Notes: generated by a model from the letters alone, not told the origin. Shown: positions 1 to 6,844, numbered from the stretch's first letter. The stretch: DNA of 11,213 nucleotides from PALSA-505 sp036502085 (GCA_036502085.1 DASXZD010000092.1:1-11213); one strand, 5' to 3'. Program-made: numbers and translations.

Positions 1-1772
1 ACGAGCTCAGTGCGTCCGGGCTGCTGGTCGATGAGGGAATCGGCCTGCGCTTCCGGCACGAGATCGCCCGGCTGGCGATCGCGCAGGAGATCCCCGCCCA
101 CCGGCAGGCGGTGATCCACGCGGAAATCCTCAACGCGCTGCAAGTGAACGGCAGCCGCGATGACGCGCGCATGGCCTTCCACGCCGAGGGCGCTGGCGAC
201 GACGAAGCAGTCGTCCGGCACGCGTCACTGGCCGCGAGACGAGCCGTTGATCTCGGCTCCCATCGCGAGGCTGCGGCTCAGTACGAGCGCGCATTGCGAT
301 GGGCGGCCCAGGCCACGCCGTTCGCGCAGGCCGAGCTCTACACGGGCCTGGCCGAAGAGGCGACTCTCAGCGACCGGTCGCAAGCCGCGGCCGACGCCGA
401 CGAGCAGGCGCTACGGCTCTGGCGGCAGCTCGAAGATCGCCGCCACGAGGGCGAGTCGTTGCAGCACTACTCGCTGACGCTGAAACATCTGTGCCGGGGC
501 GATGAGGCGGTAGCTGCCGCCGTCGAAGCGATCAGCACGCTCGAGCCGCTCGGCGAGACGCGCGAGCTGGCCAGGGCGTACGCGACGCTGGCCGCCCTCA
601 GGATGACGCGTAACGAGAACGACGAGGCGATCGAGCTGGCCCGGCGAGCGCAGGCCCTCGCCCGTTCGCTTGGCGTACCCGACGTCATCGCCGATGCGCT
701 GAACACCGAGGGCTGCGCCGTGTCCGTGACCGATCCGAGCTGGGTCGAGCTGATTCGCCGCTCACTTGAGCTGGCCATCTCCCGTAACCTGCCCAATCAG
801 GCCGGCCGCGCCTACAGCAACCTGTACGGCATCTCGTGCGACCAGTTCCGGTTCGACGAAGGAGAGCAGTACTACCGCGACGGCATCTCCTACTGCGAGC
901 AGCACGACCTGGACAAGCACTCCTACTTCCTGCGTGCGGCCCGGGCCGTCGTCCTCGAGCATCGCGGGCATTGGGACGAAGCGGTGGCGATCGGTGCTGT
1001 ACTGCTCGAGGAAAGCTCAGCCGCCCCGCTGAACCAGATCTGCGTGCAGGCCCTGATCGGCCTGATCCATGCACGCCGCGGCGAGCCGGAGGCCTGGCGC
1101 GCCCTCGACAGCGCGATCGCCAACGCGGCACCGACCGGACAGCCGCAGTACGTGGTACCGGCCCGGCTCGCGCGGGCCGAGGCATTCCTGACCGAAGGCC
1201 GGGTTGACGAGGCGCGACACGAAGCCGAGCTGGCCGCCGATGCCGCGCATGGCATCGACGCGTGGATGCGCGGCGCGCTGCGCCGCTGGCTTCACCGCAC
1301 CGGTTCCGGCCGGATCGTCGACGGCCCGGTAGCCGGGCCATACCGGCTCCAGGAATCGGGCGAGCACGCAGCGGCCGCGCGGGCCTGGGATGAGCTCGGC
1401 TGCCGCCTAGACGCGGCGCTCGCACTGCTCGACTCATCGGACGAAGGCGAACTGCGCGACGCACTGCGGCGTCTCGACGAACTAGGCGCCCGGGCGACGG
1501 CCGGCCTAGCCCGCCAGAAGCTGCGCCACCTTGGCGCCCGGTCGGTGCCGGCCGGCCCGCGCCGGACGACCCGGGCCCATCCACACGGGCTCACTTCGCG
1601 TGAATGCGAGGTGCTCGAGCTGATCTGCGAACGACAGACCAATACCCAGATCGCCCGCACCCTGTTCATCTCGGTCAAGACGGTCGATCACCACGTCTCG
1701 GCCGTGCTGGCCAAGCTCGGCGTCGAGAACCGCGAGGCGGCCGCCGATATGAGCCGGAACCTGACTGCATAA
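1..1772 (+). CDS. Large LuxR-type transcriptional regulator, 3' part (5' end outside window)
   Basis: The reading frame is open from base 3, so the gene starts upstream and 589 residues are visible. The first codons read FRHEIARLAI, a segment typical of the region after the ATPase module in large ATP-binding LuxR (LAL/MalT-like) regulators; the Walker motifs would lie outside the window. The middle is rich in Ala, Leu, Glu and Arg, with repeated helical pairs resembling TPR units (for example around ALRWAAQ and AEAFLTEGRVDEARHEAEL). The last ~62 residues form a LuxR/FixJ HTH: LTSRECEVLELI, then NTQIARTLFISVKTVDHHVS, then LAKLGVENR. The protein should bind DNA and act as a signal- or ATP-dependent activator. 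It reads toward the small ORF and secreted RCC1 gene that follow, so these are plausible targets, but that is inference. The family call is firm; the ligand is unknown. Confidence 0.9.
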   Translation, partial: ELSASGLLVDEGIGLRFRHEIARLAIAQEIPAHRQAVIHAEILNALQVNGSRDDARMAFHAEGAGDDEAVVRHASLAARRAVDLGSHREAAAQYERALRWAAQATPFAQAELYTGLAEEATLSDRSQAAADADEQALRLWRQLEDRRHEGESLQHYSLTLKHLCRGDEAVAAAVEAISTLEPLGETRELARAYATLAALRMTRNENDEAIELARRAQALARSLGVPDVIADALNTEGCAVSVTDPSWVELIRRSLELAISRNLPNQAGRAYSNLYGISCDQFRFDEGEQYYRDGISYCEQHDLDKHSYFLRAARAVVLEHRGHWDEAVAIGAVLLEESSAAPLNQICVQALIGLIHARRGEPEAWRALDSAIANAAPTGQPQYVVPARLARAEAFLTEGRVDEARHEAELAADAAHGIDAWMRGALRRWLHRTGSGRIVDGPVAGPYRLQESGEHAAAARAWDELGCRLDAALALLDSSDEGELRDALRRLDELGARATAGLARQKLRHLGARSVPAGPRRTTRAHPHGLTSRECEVLELICERQTNTQIARTLFISVKTVDHHVSAVLAKLGVENREAAADMSRNLTA

Positions 1773-1776
1773 GCGC

Positions 1777-1800
1777 GGCCGGAATATAGGGGGCCCGGCC
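1777..1800 (+). terminator. Possible GC hairpin after the LuxR gene
   Basis: GGCCGG (1777-1782) can pair with CCGGCC (1795-1800) around a 12-nt loop, starting 4 nt after the TAA stop. The stem is only six pairs and no T-run follows, so this is a weak terminator candidate. Its loop contains the first copy of the AATATAGGG repeat. Confidence 0.25.
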
Positions 1801-1813
1801 TGCCAATATAGGG
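1783..1813. promoter_or_regulatory. Direct repeat AATATAGGG x2, 22-bp spacing; candidate operator
   Basis: AATATAGGG occurs at 1783-1791 and again at 1805-1813. The start-to-start distance is 22 bp, two helical turns, so a protein dimer or tandem binders would meet both copies on the same DNA face. The AT-rich motif stands out in a GC-rich background and lies between the LuxR-type gene and the small ORF/RCC1 pair. A role as regulator binding site is inference from position and spacing. Confidence 0.4.
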
Positions 1814-1831
1814 ATCCATCCCCGATTCCGA

Positions 1832-2002
1832 ATGCATCCTGACCACCTTACGGTGATTCTGAAGCTCAACCGGTACCGGCGGCCCGAAAACCTGAAAAAG
1901 GCCCGGCGGCACCGCAATGGAGCTACCAGGCGCCGACGGTTCTGCGATAACTGCGGCCGACGTAATGGCGCCGGTTATGAATTCTTCTGCGGCTGCAGTT
2001 AA
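1832..2002 (+). CDS. Small basic Cys-rich (zinc-ribbon-like) protein, 56 aa
   Basis: An ATG at 1832 opens a 56-codon frame ending at TAA (2000-2002). The N-terminal half is basic (KLNRYRR, then KKARRHR, then RRRR). The C-terminus carries CDNC and, 11 residues on, CGC, giving C-x2-C-x11-C-x-C, a pattern able to hold a zinc ion. The TAA ends 12 bases before the GTG of the RCC1 gene, and the RCC1 Shine-Dalgarno (AAAGGGG, 2001-2007) overlaps this stop, which suggests an operon with translational coupling. Against it: no clear Shine-Dalgarno at usual distance before 1832, and third-position GC is roughly two thirds, lower than in neighbouring genes. A nucleic-acid-binding role is only a guess from the charge and Cys pattern. 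I do not recognise a family; it may also be a remnant of a longer zinc-ribbon gene. Confidence 0.45.
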   Translation: MHPDHLTVILKLNRYRRPENLKKARRHRNGATRRRRFCDNCGRRNGAGYEFFCGCS

Positions 2003-2014
2003 AGGGGATGTGAA

Positions 2015-3265
2015 GTGAAGGTTCGGCAAAGATCGCGGCGGCTGGCCCGGGTGGCCGCTAGCGCTGCGCTGGCGCTTGGCCTGGCTGGCGGCGCGGTGAC
2101 CGTATCCGGGGATGCCCAGGCCCGGCCGGTCCCGGTCCGGTCCGTTGCGGCCAGCTGGGGACTCGCCCTCTACGGCAATCTGGGCTTCGGCCGCCCGAGC
2201 GGGGGCAGCCGGACGCTGGCCGGCCCGGTCGCCGGACTGACCGGCGTCCGGCAGGTCGCGGCCGGGGGGCTGCACAGCCTGGCCCTGACCTCCGACGGCA
2301 GCGTGTGGGCCTTCGGCAACAATTCCGTCGGGCAGCTCGGCAACGGCAGCACCGCCACTAGCTACGTACCGGTCCAGGTGCCGGGGCTGACCGGGATCAC
2401 CCAGATCGCTGCGGGGGGTGACTTCAGCCTGGCCCTGGCTTCCGATGGCAGCGTCTGGGCCTGGGGTCACGACGACGACGGGCAGCTGGGCGATGACGAC
2501 GCCGACCCGCTCGGCTACAGCACGATACCGGTGCAAGTGCGAGGGCTCACCGGGGTAACCCAGATCGCGGCCGGGCTCAAGTTCGCCCTGGCCCTGCGCT
2601 CAGACGGGACCGTCTGGGCGTGGGGTGAGAACGGCTCCGGCCAGCTGGGCAACGGCACCACTAATAATTCCGCCGTGCCGGTCCAGGTCACCGGGCTGTC
2701 CCGGGTCACCCAGATCGCGGCCGGGACCGATTCCGCGATGGCGGCGCTCACCAGGGGTTTCATTACCTCCCTCACCACGGTGTGGACCTGGGGCGCCAAT
2801 GACGTCGGCCAGCTCGGCGACCGCACGCTGACCAGCAGGAGCACGCCGGGACAAGTGTCAGGGATCGACGTCCCTGGCGTCCGCGATATCTCCGTCGGAG
2901 ACGAGTTCTCGATGGTGCTCGGCTCGGACGGGTCGGTCTGGGCCTGGGGCGCCGACCGTGACGGACAGCTCGGCAACGCCGCCACCGAGACGTTGTGGGT
3001 GGGGCCGGTGGAGACCATCGGGAAAGATAGCGGGATTATCCAGATCTCGGCCGGCTACTCCCATGTCCTGGCCCTGCGCTCGGACGGCACGGTCCTCGCC
3101 TGGGGCGACAACAGTGCGGGCGAGATCGGGAACGGCACCTACTCAAGCACCCCCTCGCTGCCCACCGAAGTCACCGGCCTGACCGGCGTCACGCAAGTAT
3201 CCGCCGGGCTGGAATTCAGCCTCGCGATGCACAACATCCGGTTTATCCCCGCATCCGGTTTATAG
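2015..3265 (+). CDS. Secreted RCC1-repeat seven-bladed beta-propeller protein
   Basis: The 416-residue protein starts at GTG 2015, preceded by GGGG (2004-2007) 7 nt upstream. Residues 1-36 form a signal peptide: an Arg-rich start, a hydrophobic Ala/Leu/Gly core, and a likely cut after AQA. The rest is RCC1-type repeats of ~50-55 residues, each with a VWAWG..xxGQLGNG turn and a TQIAAGxxFSLAL strand. Seven blades can be counted; the first (WGLALYGNLGFG) and the last (LAWGDNSAGEIGNG) are the most divergent. Seven is the usual number for a closed RCC1 propeller. In eukaryotes RCC1 is a Ran exchange factor, but secreted bacterial relatives are mostly uncharacterised; binding to a protein or surface ligand is the likely role. 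No enzyme motif or cell-wall anchor is visible. It lies 12 bp after the small Cys-rich ORF and on the same strand as the second propeller gene. Confidence 0.92.
   Translation: MKVRQRSRRLARVAASAALALGLAGGAVTVSGDAQARPVPVRSVAASWGLALYGNLGFGRPSGGSRTLAGPVAGLTGVRQVAAGGLHSLALTSDGSVWAFGNNSVGQLGNGSTATSYVPVQVPGLTGITQIAAGGDFSLALASDGSVWAWGHDDDGQLGDDDADPLGYSTIPVQVRGLTGVTQIAAGLKFALALRSDGTVWAWGENGSGQLGNGTTNNSAVPVQVTGLSRVTQIAAGTDSAMAALTRGFITSLTTVWTWGANDVGQLGDRTLTSRSTPGQVSGIDVPGVRDISVGDEFSMVLGSDGSVWAWGADRDGQLGNAATETLWVGPVETIGKDSGIIQISAGYSHVLALRSDGTVLAWGDNSAGEIGNGTYSSTPSLPTEVTGLTGVTQVSAGLEFSLAMHNIRFIPASGL
3235..3263 (+). repeat. 12-bp direct repeat at the 3' end of the RCC1 gene
   Basis: CATCCGGTTTAT occurs at 3235-3246 and 3252-3263, start-to-start 17 bp. 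The second copy runs into the TAG stop (3263-3265). The repeat produces the non-propeller tail IRFIPASGL and suggests a small local duplication that set the present stop. Confidence 0.6.
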
Positions 3266-3331
3266 CCGCGCCTGGCCGTTCACCAGGTTGCGTATATCCA
3301 ATTGCCGGGAACCGAGAAAGAGGGAACGAAA

Positions 3332-3502
3332 ATGAGTATCTAGCGAGTAGCGCGGGGCCGGGTCCGGGCCGCAGGCGGGATCGTGCTGGCGTTCGGCATG
3401 GCCGCCGGCGCGACGGCGGTGGCCAGCCCGGTGACGGCACGACCACGGACTGGGGCGTGCCTGGCGGCGTCTCCGGCACGCTGCGGCGATGACCCAGCGT
3501 GA
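3332..3502 (+). pseudogene. Remnant of a secreted protein gene: signal peptide with stop at codon 4
   Basis: A strong Shine-Dalgarno (AGAGGGA, ~3319-3325) precedes ATG 3332, but codon 4 is TAG (3341-3343). Reading past it gives a clear export signal: RVARGRVR, a hydrophobic stretch GIVLAFGMAAGATAVA, then SPVTA as a cut site. The frame runs on to TGA at 3500-3502 and loses any recognisable pattern; one base back, another frame reads TDWGVPGGVSGT up to 3492. A single C-to-T change (CAG to TAG) would explain the early stop, and a frameshift the loss of the body. The signal and following ARP..AAS text resemble the start of the RCC1 protein upstream, so this may be a decayed paralogue. Re-initiation downstream cannot be excluded. 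Confidence 0.55.
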
Positions 3503-3614
3503 TTCGATGCGTGATTCGGCTGCTGCGTACCTGCGGCCCGGCGAGAAGCTCCGCGTGCACCGCCACTTCTTCAAGGACATCGAGACCGCCGACACCGAAC
3601 GGGCTGCGACCTAA
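3489..3614 (+). CDS. Unassigned small ORF, 41 aa
   Basis: ATG 3489 opens 41 codons ending at TAA 3612-3614. The product is hydrophilic, with a central stretch YLRPGEKLRVHRHFFKDIET. No signal, membrane segment or known motif is visible, and no convincing Shine-Dalgarno stands in front. It overlaps the end of the decayed secreted-protein frame by 14 bases in a different frame and stops just ahead of the Shine-Dalgarno of the next gene. It could be a short leader-type gene or the 3' end of the decayed gene after a frameshift. I do not recognise it. Confidence 0.25.
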   Translation: MTQRDSMRDSAAAYLRPGEKLRVHRHFFKDIETADTERAAT

Positions 3615-3626
3615 GTGAGGGCAACA

Positions 3627-4766
3627 ATGAAGGCCATCGGATCATGCAAGCACACGATCCTCGCCCGGCCACGGGCCAGGATGCTCATCGCCGCGGGGGT
3701 CGCCGCGGCGGTCCTTTCCGGTGCGGCAGCGTTCGGGCCGGGGGGATCGGACGCGCTGGCGTTTACGGAATACTCCACGCCGGCGATCACGGTGGCCGGC
3801 GGCAACCCGCTCATCGCCATCCAGACCTCCCACGATGGCTTGCAGTTTTACCGGAAACAGTCCGGCACCGATACCTGGCGCGGCGAGCCGGTCGCGGGCA
3901 ACCAGAGCACGTATTCCGCGCCGTCCATCGCGCAAGCTGGCAGCAGCGTGATCATCGCCGCCCAGGGCCCGGACAACAGCCTGGACGTCTACTGGCAGCA
4001 GGCCGGCGCCACCGGCTGGAGCGGGGAGAAGGTCGCCGGGGCGGGGACCACCTACTCCGCGCCGTCGCTGGTGGTCAACGGCGACGGGGTGAACATCGTC
4101 GCCCAGGGTTCGGGGAACAGCCTGGACTTCTACTGGGAGCTGAACGGCACGACGGCGTGGCATCCGGTCATGATCGCGGGAACGGGCACGACCTATTCCG
4201 CGCCGGCCGTCGCGGCCAACGGCGGCGGGGCGAACGTGGTCGCGGAGGGGCCGCGTAACACCCTGGACTTCTACTGGAATCTCAACGGGACTCCGGCGTG
4301 GCACCGGGAGCTCGTGGCGGGCGTCGACACGACCTACTCCGCCCCCGCTATCACCGGGAACGACGGCAGCGCCAACGTGGTCGCCCAGGGTCCCGGGAAC
4401 AGCCTGGACTTCTACTGGCAGCAGAACGGCACCACGCAATGGCACCCGGAAGCCATACCGGGGGCGGACGCTGTCAGCGCACCCTCGATCACGACGTACA
4501 GCCAGAACGGCGACGACTGGGCGGTCGTCGTCGTGCAAGGACCGGTTGACAGCCTGCTCAACTTCGTCAACGTCAACGGAGGCGAGGTCTGGAGTTCACT
4601 GACCGTGTCCGACTTCCCCTTTTTTACAGCCGGGTCGGCCCCCACGGTGATCGGTACCAACGGCACCGAGGACATCGCCGCCTTCGGGGGAGCCGGGCAA
4701 CTGCTCTTCTACGGCCCCGACGGTGCCGGGGTGTGGCGCCAGCAGGTCGTCTCGCGGGTGACGTGA
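3627..4766 (+). CDS. Secreted seven-repeat lectin-like beta-propeller protein
   Basis: ATG 3627 is preferred over the in-frame GTG 3615 because GAGGG (3617-3621) sits 5 nt before it; this gives 379 residues. Residues 1-45 are a long signal peptide (basic start, then MLIAAGVAAAVLSGAAA, likely cut after DALA). The remainder is seven tandem units of ~47 residues with the pattern TTYSAPS...G..NVVAQGPGNSLDFYW..NGT..WH.E.VAG. The unit number and the S-A-P, G-x-x-N-S-L-D-F-Y-W and Trp positions resemble the PLL-type fucose-binding lectin propellers and related seven-bladed families; this is recognition by pattern, not a search. Units 1 and 7 lack parts of the motif, as expected if they close the ring. 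The likely role is extracellular glycan or surface binding. No catalytic residues, linker or anchor are seen. It follows the RCC1 gene on the same strand. Confidence 0.85.
   Translation: MKAIGSCKHTILARPRARMLIAAGVAAAVLSGAAAFGPGGSDALAFTEYSTPAITVAGGNPLIAIQTSHDGLQFYRKQSGTDTWRGEPVAGNQSTYSAPSIAQAGSSVIIAAQGPDNSLDVYWQQAGATGWSGEKVAGAGTTYSAPSLVVNGDGVNIVAQGSGNSLDFYWELNGTTAWHPVMIAGTGTTYSAPAVAANGGGANVVAEGPRNTLDFYWNLNGTPAWHRELVAGVDTTYSAPAITGNDGSANVVAQGPGNSLDFYWQQNGTTQWHPEAIPGADAVSAPSITTYSQNGDDWAVVVVQGPVDSLLNFVNVNGGEVWSSLTVSDFPFFTAGSAPTVIGTNGTEDIAAFGGAGQLLFYGPDGAGVWRQQVVSRVT
3765..4469 (+). repeat. Five tandem 141-bp coding repeats in the lectin-like gene
   Basis: The codons for the start of each unit (TEYS, STYS, TTYS, TTYS, TTYS) lie at 3765, 3906, 4047, 4188 and 4329, exactly 141 bp (47 codons) apart. 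GGGAACAGCCTGGACTTC recurs in units 3 and 5, so similarity holds at DNA level. Units 6 and 7 have drifted in length. Confidence 0.9.
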
Positions 4767-4865
4767 GCCAGCCAGCCAGCCGGTTGTTGCTGGTCGCTGA
4801 CCTGGAACTGACCGGGCTGACGAAACTGGACACCCTGATGGGCGGGTACCGGCAGGATCACGGGA

Positions 4866-4881
4866 GGCCAGGCCGCTGGCC
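4866..4881. terminator. Hairpin between convergent genes; surrounding 4767-5007 holds no clear gene
   Basis: GGCCAG (4866-4871) pairs with CTGGCC (4876-4881) around the loop GCCG. It lies between the lectin-like gene (+) and the SDR gene (-), whose 3' ends converge here, so it could serve both. No T-run is present, as is common in GC-rich actinobacteria. The remaining 4767-5007 stretch holds a short GCCA repeat right after the stop and no ORF I can support. Confidence 0.35.
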
Positions 4882-5007
4882 GAGCCAAGGAGCCCGCGCG
4901 GAGGTGGCTGCGGAGGCGCGCGCCGGGACCGTTCGGCATGATGAACGGCGGTCGACGTCGTTCGGTAGGTGGGGAGCGCTTCTTCGGCTCATCTCAGGAC
5001 GGGCAGA

Positions 5008-5757
5008 TCAGCGCCGCCTGGGCTGCCAGCTGAGCAGTGCACGGGCTTTGGCGGTGCTCCAGCAGCGGCCGGAGCCGTCGTCGCCGAGGATGTGGGCCGC
5101 CTCGAAGCCGCCGCTGTCGCGGCCCACCGCGGCGAGTACCGCGGCGGTCAGGTCGGAGGCGGCCAGTGCCGGGATCGGGGTGCCGTCGGCGCGGCGGATG
5201 ACCGCTGGTGCGGGAAAGCCCGGCAGCGCCCACGCAGGCCAGGCCGGTTCGGTGGTCGGCCACGCGATCCGGAGCGCGGTGACGGTCATGCCGTGGGCTT
5301 GAGCAGCGGCCTGGCCGACGTGCTCGGCGAGCCGCTTGGCCAGGCCGTAGACGTCGGTGGCATCCGGTGGTGACGTCTCGTCCAGCATCCGGTCGGGGAT
5401 CGGGACGGGTTCGTTCGCGAACACTGAGATGCTGCTGATCAGCACGGCGCGCATCACGCCGGCGCGGGCGGCGGCTGCCAGTGCGGTGAACACTGACGTG
5501 ACCAGGACGTTAAACGAGGTCACCGGGTCGGGGGGGCCGCCGGGTCCCGGCCGTCCCATGGCCGAGTGGATCACGGCGGTGGCACCGTTCAGGGCTGCAT
5601 CCAAGGCCGCCGGGTCCGTCGCGCTTCCCTGGACCCAGTCGGCGTTTCCCGCGGGCGCGGCGGGATCCAGCACGCACACCTCGTGCCCGGCATCAGCCAG
5701 GCCAGGCAGGATCAGGGAGCCCACGTACCCGGAGCCGCCGATAACCACGATCCGCAC
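5008..5757 (-). CDS. NAD(P)-dependent extended SDR / epimerase-like oxidoreductase
   Basis: The 249-residue protein begins MRIVVIGGSGYVG, a classic GxxGxxG dinucleotide site (G7, G10, G13), followed by Asp31 at the end of the second strand, which favours NAD. Asp48 after GSAT, the Ser109-Ser110 pair in the ISS strand, and Tyr137-x3-Lys141 (YGLAK) make up the catalytic set of the short-chain dehydrogenase superfamily. The arrangement matches extended SDRs of the NAD-dependent epimerase/dehydratase type, though the C-terminal substrate domain is short. It should act in the cytosol on a sugar- or ketone-type substrate; which one cannot be told. The gene stands alone, converges on the lectin-like gene, and starts with GTG. 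A TAGCGT box ends 6 nt before the GTG, so translation is probably leaderless and no Shine-Dalgarno is needed. Confidence 0.9.
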   Translation of the reverse strand: MRIVVIGGSGYVGSLILPGLADAGHEVCVLDPAAPAGNADWVQGSATDPAALDAALNGATAVIHSAMGRPGPGGPPDPVTSFNVLVTSVFTALAAAARAGVMRAVLISSISVFANEPVPIPDRMLDETSPPDATDVYGLAKRLAEHVGQAAAQAHGMTVTALRIAWPTTEPAWPAWALPGFPAPAVIRRADGTPIPALAASDLTAAVLAAVGRDSGGFEAAHILGDDGSGRCWSTAKARALLSWQPRRR

Positions 5758-5763
5758 TGGCAG

Positions 5764-5769
5764 ACGCTA
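5764..5769 (-). promoter_or_regulatory. Candidate -10 box (TAGCGT) for the SDR gene; leaderless start
   Basis: On the - strand TAGCGT is followed by six bases (CTGCCA) and the GTG start at 5757. It matches the actinobacterial -10 pattern TANNNT, and the transcript would begin at or next to the start codon. No good -35 is visible at 16-19 bp. Confidence 0.45.
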
Positions 5770-5884
5770 ACAGCTCGGCCGTACTGGGTTATCCGGGCCC
5801 GGCTGGCCTGCAGAGTTGATGATCGGGCTGCTGCCGCCGTCTGCTGACTCTTACTGTTGCGGCAGGAGCAAGGAGGCGGCCTCG

Positions 5885-6031
5885 ATGGGGTCGCTGATTG
5901 ATGAGCTGCAGCGCCGGGAGGCAACGGCTCGCACGGAGGCGGAGGAGCTGGGCGGGCGCGGAGGTTGCCCGGCGTCACGGGTGAGCTGCCGGCCGGCCTG
6001 CGCTCTTCCGGCCGCGGGGTCGTCACCGTAG
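5885..6031 (+). pseudogene. Truncated coiled-coil ORF, probably a transposon-associated gene remnant
   Basis: A strong Shine-Dalgarno (AAGGAGG, 5870-5876) stands 8 nt before ATG 5885. The first ~24 residues, GSLIDELQRREATARTEAEEL, are a heptad-like charged helix resembling the start of small coiled-coil proteins I associate with actinobacterial transposases. After that the frame turns into Gly/Cys/Pro-rich text and stops at 6031. A second frame from about 5947 reads RLPGVTGELPAGL, which could be the shifted continuation of the helix, so a frameshift is likely. It starts 127 bp from the divergent SDR start and its 3' end runs against the membrane-protein gene. Function of the parent family is not known to me; a real 48-residue protein is the alternative. 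Confidence 0.4.
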
Positions 6032-6065
6032 GCGGGACGGCCGCGGCCGGAGAGCGGCACGCCAG

Positions 6066-6803
6066 TCAGGCGGCGGGCGCCGAGCTGGCATGCGCCCGGG
6101 CCCGGGCCCGGGCTGTGTGGCCGGGGGCCGGCGGTGCGCCCGGCGGGCGGACGAACATGACGACGCCGGCGACGGCCGCCCACAGCAGGGCGAGCAGCGA
6201 GGCGAGGAAGCCGATCGGGGCGGGCGTCAGCTGCAAGAGGCCGATGATCAGGGCGGACCAGGCGAGCGGGCGCGGGAGCACCCTGGCTGCGAAGCCTGCT
6301 GCCGCCGCGGCGAGCAGGACGATCATCATGCCGCCGTTGACGGCCAGCGAGAGCTGCGAGCCCACGATGTGCCACGCTTGCAGCGCGGCGGGCGCGATGG
6401 CCCGGCTGCCGCCGATGCCGCCGAGGGTGGCGTAGGCGGTGGCCCCGGCCAGCAGGCCGGCTGTGGTCACCGCGGTGCCGGCGAGCGCCGCGCCGGCGAG
6501 CAGCGGATGCACCGGCGCCTGCCGGATCCCCGCCCACGCGGCCGTCCCGAACAGGGCGAAGAAGATGGCGGCCCAGGCCAGCAGCATCCCGCCGGCCAGC
6601 ACCTGCGCGTGATGGGTGGCGTAGAAGCTGGTGACCTTCGCCAGCGGGGCATCGCTGGCGGGATTGGGACCGATCACGAGGTCGCTGGCGGCCGAGAACG
6701 CGAGGAAGGCGACGCCTCCCAGCGCGGCGGTCCGGGCCAGCCCGGTTGCCTTGACCTGCACCGGATCCGCATCGGGATGGGGCTGGGCGTCTGACTGTCT
6801 CAT
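6066..6803 (-). CDS. Six-TM integral membrane protein of unknown function
   Basis: The chosen ATG at 6803 has AAAGGAGAG a few bases upstream; a longer frame to 6947 has no such site. The product is 245 residues with about six hydrophobic segments, near residues 20-42, 66-92, 100-128, 147-173, 178-193 and 197-217. The first loop holds NPASDAPLAKVTSFYATHH, a feature I have seen in hypothetical actinobacterial membrane proteins. The tail is a low-complexity Arg-Ala repeat coded by a GCCCGG run (6093-6112). No catalytic or transport motif is recognised. The gene is divergent from the sensor kinase, with starts 173 bp apart, which suggests that it is a target or partner of that two-component system; this is inference from position. 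Confidence 0.82.
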   Translation of the reverse strand: MRQSDAQPHPDADPVQVKATGLARTAALGGVAFLAFSAASDLVIGPNPASDAPLAKVTSFYATHHAQVLAGGMLLAWAAIFFALFGTAAWAGIRQAPVHPLLAGAALAGTAVTTAGLLAGATAYATLGGIGGSRAIAPAALQAWHIVGSQLSLAVNGGMMIVLLAAAAAGFAARVLPRPLAWSALIIGLLQLTPAPIGFLASLLALLWAAVAGVVMFVRPPGAPPAPGHTARARARAHASSAPAA

Positions 6804-6838
6804 TTCGGCTCTCCTTTGCCGTATGTGCATCGTGCTCG

Positions 6839-6844
6839 ACGCTA
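6839..6844 (-). promoter_or_regulatory. Candidate -10 box (TAGCGT) for the membrane-protein gene
   Basis: On the - strand TAGCGT lies 35 nt before ATG 6803, so transcription near 6832 would leave a ~29-nt leader that carries the Shine-Dalgarno. No convincing -35 is seen. Confidence 0.35.

Noticed and set aside
685..1584. A 299-codon - strand frame opposite the LuxR gene
   Set aside because: Arg/Pro/Gly-rich composition without motifs; the + strand carries clear regulator sequence over the same bases.
3765..4763. Regular repeats that could be taken for a CRISPR array or satellite
   Set aside because: The unit is 141 bp, stays in frame, and encodes protein blades with no spacer-like unique segments.
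4733..5302. A + strand frame with LELTGLTKLDTLMGG, at first suggestive of a STAS domain
   Set aside because: The similarity is limited to a few residues, the expected phosphorylatable Ser motif is absent, and most of the frame lies antisense to the SDR gene.
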